Assembly: GCA_040235555.1 (NCBI GenBank)
Contig: JBECKZ010000179.1
Coordinates: 1-53,648, forward strand
Source: RI-92 sp040235555
Lineage (GTDB): Bacteria > Pseudomonadota > Gammaproteobacteria > UBA6429 > Thiohalophilaceae
Reading direction: 5' to 3'
Length of the DNA stretch: 53,648 nucleotides
Part shown: positions 50,463-53,648 of the stretch, piece after piece
Numbering within the stretch: position 1 is the stretch's first letter
Layout: each line of letters opens with the position of its first letter
The notes under the pieces: generated by a model
What the model saw: the letters and a program-made list of their open reading frames with translations, nothing else
What the model was told of the DNA's origin: nothing
Databases searched by the model: none
Made by a program: the position numbers and the translations under genes

Positions 50463-50626
50463 AAGTCGCGTAGCTTAGTGAGCCCAGCCGCTAAAGGCAA
50501 ATGAATACCGGCAATAACCCCGCTTGCAAGTCAACTGCGATGTCGAAATGAAGAAAATTTTCGTTTATGACAAGACATGAGTATCATTTCGGTTCTTGAG
50601 ATAACATGACATGACAGGATTTGGGA

Positions 50627-51658
50627 ATGATTAAGGTGGGCATAGTTGGTGGCACGGGTTATACCGGCGTGGAGTTACTGCGTCTGTTGGCCGTACATCC
50701 CCAGGTGCAATTGACAGCGATTACGTCTCGCTCCGAGGCAGGCACCGCCGTGGCGGATATGTTTCCCAATCTCCGCGGGTATCTGGACCTTCGATTCAGC
50801 GATCCGGAGGACGCCGGACTCAGTGCGTGTGATGTCGTCTTTTTTGCCACGCCCAATGGCACGGCTATGAAGTTGGTGCCGGATCTGTTGAAAGCGGATG
50901 TGCGGGTGATCGATCTGGCCGCGGATTTTCGTCTGCAGGATCCCCAGGAGTGGCAACAATGGTATGGCGAGCCCCATGCCTGCCCGGAATTATTGAATGA
51001 GGCTGTCTATGGTCTGCCAGAGGTGAATCGGGAACGGATTCGCACGGCGGCACTGGTGGCCAATCCCGGTTGCTATCCCACTGCTGTGCAATTGGGCTTC
51101 ATGCCCTTACTCGAACACAATTTGGTGGATACGACACACCTGATTGCTGATGCGAAGTCAGGTGTGAGTGGTGCCGGGCGCGGAGCCAAGGTGGCACACC
51201 TGTTGTGCGAAACGAGTGAAAGTATGAAGGCCTACGGGGTACAGGGTCACCGCCACTGGCCGGAGATCCGGCAGGGTTTGCGCCGGATGACTGAAGAAAC
51301 CATTGGTCTGACATTTGTGCCGCACCTGACGCCGATGATACGCGGTATTCACGCAACTCTGTATGCGCCTCTGAAAAAAGCCGGTCAAGATATTCAGGAA
51401 TTGTACGAACAACGTTATACGAACGAACCATTCGTCGATGTCATGCCGGCGGGCAGCTTGCCGGAGACACGTAGTGTGCGTGGTGCTAATGTCTGCCGGA
51501 TTGCTGTCCATGTACCACCCACGGGTGATACAGCGGTAATTTTGTCGGTGATTGATAACTTGGTCAAAGGCGCTGCCGGTCAGGCCGTGCAAAATATGAA
51601 TATTATGTTTGGTTTGGAAGAAGATGCGGGTCTGAAGACCATCGCCCTGGTACCCTGA
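50627..51658 (+). CDS. argC: N-acetyl-gamma-glutamyl-phosphate reductase
   Basis: A 343-residue arginine-synthesis enzyme that reduces N-acetylglutamyl phosphate with NADPH. ATG 50627 is preferred to the upstream TTG. VGIVGGTGYTGVELLRLLAVHP is the NADP-binding start; the catalytic Cys is in VANPGCYPTAVQLG, and KSGVSGAGRGAK, GHRHWPEI (with active-site His) and FVPHLTPMIRGIHATLY follow. Length and order are typical. The next gene begins directly after its stop (TGAATG). Confidence 0.94.
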   Translation: MIKVGIVGGTGYTGVELLRLLAVHPQVQLTAITSRSEAGTAVADMFPNLRGYLDLRFSDPEDAGLSACDVVFFATPNGTAMKLVPDLLKADVRVIDLAADFRLQDPQEWQQWYGEPHACPELLNEAVYGLPEVNRERIRTAALVANPGCYPTAVQLGFMPLLEHNLVDTTHLIADAKSGVSGAGRGAKVAHLLCETSESMKAYGVQGHRHWPEIRQGLRRMTEETIGLTFVPHLTPMIRGIHATLYAPLKKAGQDIQELYEQRYTNEPFVDVMPAGSLPETRSVRGANVCRIAVHVPPTGDTAVILSVIDNLVKGAAGQAVQNMNIMFGLEEDAGLKTIALVP

Positions 51659-52369
51659 ATGTCATTAGTAGTTAAAGCGTATCATCCCTGGCGTAGCCGA
51701 TTGGTGAGTGCATTGCTAGTTGTGGCGGTGATCCTGATCGCCTGGGCACTTTTTGAATATGGGCGATTCACTGCCGGTTTTGACAGTTTCAAGGCACGCG
51801 ATGAGCGTAAAGTGTTACTTCAGCATAACTCGGATCTGCAGAACAAGATTGATAATCTGCGGGAGGAGAAGGCGGTGTTGGAGCGCGATGCCCAGATTAA
51901 ACACCAGGCCTATGGTGAACTGGATACCACGCTCAAGGTGTTGCAGGGTGAGATCCTGGAGTTGAAAGAGGAACTGGCATTTTACCGTGGCATTGTTTCA
52001 CCACGCGATGCGGCACAAGGTCTGCATTTACAACGATTTAAAGTGGAACCGAATGGAAAACCCCGGGGATTCCGCTATAAAGTTATATTAACCCAGGTGC
52101 TCAAGGAAGACCGCACAGCTCGCGGTTACCTGGTACTGGCATTTGAGGGCCTGCAGAATAATGAGACCAAGGTGCTTGGACTGCAGGATGTTAGCGAGAA
52201 ACACATCAAGGAAGAGGAGTTTCGTTTCCGCTATTTTCAGAACATTGAAGGTGATATTCAGTTACCACAAGGATTCAAGCCGCAACGTGTTACTATCAAG
52301 GTGGTATCGCGTAATCGATCAAGACAGGACCCACTCGAAAAGACTTTCGATTGGCCCGACAGGAAATAG
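51659..52369 (+). CDS. DUF6776 coiled-coil membrane protein
   Basis: A 236-residue protein with one N-terminal helix (LVSALLVVAVILIAWALFEYG, about residues 14-34), a coiled coil (KVLLQHNSDLQNKIDNLREEKAVLERDAQ... to about residue 112) with a LKVLQGEILELKEELAFYRGIVSP end, and a beta-rich C-terminal domain. I recognise the DUF6776 family by FYRGIVSP and KVILTQVLKED. It follows argC without a gap and precedes bactofilin by 11 bases. It is probably an envelope protein acting with the bactofilin. Confidence 0.78.
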   Translation: MSLVVKAYHPWRSRLVSALLVVAVILIAWALFEYGRFTAGFDSFKARDERKVLLQHNSDLQNKIDNLREEKAVLERDAQIKHQAYGELDTTLKVLQGEILELKEELAFYRGIVSPRDAAQGLHLQRFKVEPNGKPRGFRYKVILTQVLKEDRTARGYLVLAFEGLQNNETKVLGLQDVSEKHIKEEEFRFRYFQNIEGDIQLPQGFKPQRVTIKVVSRNRSRQDPLEKTFDWPDRK

Positions 52370-52380
52370 GAGATAAACCC

Positions 52381-52797
52381 ATGTGGGGCAACAGCAAAAA
52401 ACCGAAACAAACCGCAAATATCGATTCTTTGATTGGCCAGAATACCGAGATCCGGGGCGATGTGATTTTTAGCGGTGGTTTGCACGTCGATGGTAAGGTG
52501 AAAGGTAATGTGATCTCTGGCGAGGGTGATGATTCCGTGCTGACCCTGAGTGAGCGCGGTACCATCGAAGGTGAGGTCAAGGTACCGAACGTGGTGGTTA
52601 ATGGCACAGTGATTGGGGATGTCCATGCCCTCTCGCATGTCGAGCTGGCGGCCCAGGCCCGGGTGCACGGCAATGTGTATTACACCCTGATCGAGATGGC
52701 CATGGGTGCGGAGGTCAACGGCAATCTGGTGCATCGCGCCGATAAATCCGTGGTCAATATGCCCAAAAAAGAGTCGAGCAACGCCGGCAATACTTGA
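52381..52797 (+). CDS. Bactofilin
   Basis: A 138-residue polymer-forming cytoskeletal protein. ATG 52381 has AGGAGAT upstream. The core is a right-handed beta-helix with repeats such as DSLIGQNTEIRGDVIFSGGLHVDGKVKGNV, GTIEGEVKVPNVVVNGTVIGDV and ARVHGNVYYTLIEMAMGAEVNGNL. Flanking tails are polar. Bactofilins assemble at the membrane and organise cell-wall or envelope enzymes; the DUF6776 neighbour may anchor it. Confidence 0.9.
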   Translation: MWGNSKKPKQTANIDSLIGQNTEIRGDVIFSGGLHVDGKVKGNVISGEGDDSVLTLSERGTIEGEVKVPNVVVNGTVIGDVHALSHVELAAQARVHGNVYYTLIEMAMGAEVNGNLVHRADKSVVNMPKKESSNAGNT

Positions 52798-52891
52798 TAA
52801 AATTGCTAGGTATTCCCATATATAGTCAGAGATGCTATATTTATAACCACTCTAATTTTGTGGAAATGACGTCAGTTTTGAGAGGTACGTT

Positions 52892-53239
52892 ATGAGTGAA
52901 GCAGTTGCGACCAGCGACGTGGTGTTTACCGACAATGCCGCGCACAAGGTCAAACAGTTGATCGCCGAGGAAGGCAACGACAATCTGAAGCTGAGGGTAT
53001 TTATTACCGGCGGTGGTTGCTCCGGATTCCAGTACGGTTTTACCTTCGATGAGAACCAGCAGGAGGGTGATACCGTGGTGGTGACCGAAGGGGTGACACT
53101 GCTGGTCGATCCGATGAGCTTCCAGTATCTGGTCGGTGCTGAAATCGACTACAAGGAAGACCTTTCCGGTTCACAATTCGTGATACGTAATCCCAATGCC
53201 ACGACCACCTGTGGCTGTGGTTCATCATTCTCCGTATAA
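52892..53239 (+). CDS. erpA: Iron-sulfur cluster insertion protein ErpA
   Basis: A 115-residue A-type Fe-S carrier. The N-terminus VVFTDNAAHKVKQLIAEEGNDNLKLRVFITGGGCSGFQYGFTFDE holds the first ligand Cys (GGGCSGFQYGF) and NPNATTTCGCGSSFSV the CGCG pair, together the three conserved cysteines. It delivers clusters to apo-enzymes such as IspG/IspH. A short upstream region (52798-52891) contains AT-rich promoter-like DNA. Confidence 0.94.
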   Translation: MSEAVATSDVVFTDNAAHKVKQLIAEEGNDNLKLRVFITGGGCSGFQYGFTFDENQQEGDTVVVTEGVTLLVDPMSFQYLVGAEIDYKEDLSGSQFVIRNPNATTTCGCGSSFSV

Positions 53240-53318
53240 GCGACGCGTCTGAGTTTCCAGGGCTGGCATTCGGCGGCGACCGGTGTGCTATGCTTTCCCA
53301 ATATATAGACGTTTCTGG

Positions 53319-53351
53319 CAACTTGGCTGCCCCGTGCGGCCAGGTTGTTTT
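53319..53351 (+). terminator. Candidate terminator after erpA
   Basis: CAACTTGGC (53319-53327) pairs with GCCAGGTTG (53339-53347) with one mismatch and is followed by TTTT (53348-53351). Confidence 0.6.
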
Positions 53352-53412
53352 CGTCATGCACAAATTTACGTCACCCATCGGCGGTGCAGGTGTGAAGTAG
53401 GGAGTACATGCT

Positions 53413-53648
53413 ATGAGTGAATACCTTCCGGGTTTGGCTGGCGTTCCCGCGACCAAGTCGAATATCTCTGATATCGATGGTGAGAAGGGCATTCTTGCCT
53501 ATCGCGGTTATCCCATCGAGCAGTTGGCTGAAAACAGTACCTTCGAAGAGACGGCACTGCTGCTGCTGGATGGCAAGCTGCCGTGTGCTTCTGCTTTGGA
53601 AACCTTCGACCAAGAGCTGCGACGCAATCGCCGGGTGAAGTACAACAT
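53413..53648 (+). CDS. gltA: Citrate synthase, 3' end cut by window
   Basis: The first 78 residues are visible, starting at ATG 53413 (GGGAG at 53400-53404). MSEYLPGLAGVPATKSNISDIDGEKGILAYRGYPIEQLAE is the typical N-terminal block of citrate synthases, with FEETALLLLDGKLP following. It should condense oxaloacetate with acetyl-CoA. The 2-methylcitrate synthase family is similar, so the substrate is not certain until the rest is seen. Confidence 0.85.
   Translation, partial: MSEYLPGLAGVPATKSNISDIDGEKGILAYRGYPIEQLAENSTFEETALLLLDGKLPCASALETFDQELRRNRRVKYN

Noticed and set aside
1..53648. CRISPR arrays, tRNA and rRNA genes
   Set aside because: No regularly spaced identical repeats were found and no cloverleaf or rRNA-like sequence was recognised on either strand by reading.

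Overview
The window looks like chromosome of a free-living, metabolically versatile gammaproteobacterium. The block hemJ-clcA | argC-DUF6776-bactofilin-erpA, a PA0069-type radical SAM gene, ErpA and an IlvE/LeuA/Lrp set are typical of that class, and the arsenite oxidase and metal-sensor operon fit a metal(loid)-rich habitat. The species cannot be named from this sequence. No rRNA, tRNA or CRISPR array was seen. The left edge cuts an ICMT-like methyltransferase gene and the right edge cuts a citrate synthase gene.

Layout. 1-1.5 kb: a small integron-derived patch, with two attC-like sites around a 78-aa cassette gene. 1.5-11 kb: ordinary accessory genes (DUF4412-like secreted protein, ceramidase-like membrane protein, DUF2157/GDYXXLXY pair, MBL-fold protein, GNAT), a MarR regulon with matching operators, a peroxiredoxin, and a class C beta-lactamase-like hydrolase. 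11-14.8 kb: a CadC/ArsR-type metal sensor followed by an MtrA-like corrinoid protein with a DUF4346 domain, a monothiol thioredoxin-like protein, a CcdA-like membrane protein and a COG4705 membrane protein. I consider this the most unusual gene set in the window. 14.8-28 kb: MocR regulator divergent from ilvE and an aspartate racemase-like gene, GST, beta-propeller protein, leuA divergent from an Lrp-type regulator, a tandem-SIS/FAH pair, and an ECF sigma/anti-sigma pair.

28.3-33 kb: a chromosomal integron. It has a tyrosine integrase with the IntI-specific patch on the minus strand, an attI boundary, then four plus-strand cassettes separated by four attC sites. For each cassette the R'' box complements the bases at its own start, as integron biology predicts. 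The integrase start region shows a possible one-base frameshift. 33-36 kb: an SOS-type unit, a LexA homologue overlapping a Y-family polymerase, with a perfect non-E. coli-type palindrome directly touching the lexA start codon and a divergent proline-rich membrane protein on the other side. 36.3-40 kb: OsmC-like protein and arsenite oxidase aioBA behind a 0.6-kb non-coding region with inverted repeats. 40.4-50.5 kb: divergent SRAP (YedK-like) protein, AraC regulator, DUF1835 protein, SGNH esterase, photolyase, radical SAM protein, a candidate sigma-54-driven small RNA with a strong terminator, alpha/beta hydrolase, HemJ, TlpA-like thioredoxin and a ClC channel. 50.6 kb to the end: argC, DUF6776, bactofilin, erpA and the start of citrate synthase.

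Functions that seem to work together: arsenite oxidation (AioBA); metal sensing with a putative corrinoid/redox module; SOS mutagenesis and repair (LexA, Y-polymerase, SRAP, photolyase); branched-chain amino acid metabolism (IlvE, LeuA, Lrp, MocR); and gene capture by the integron.
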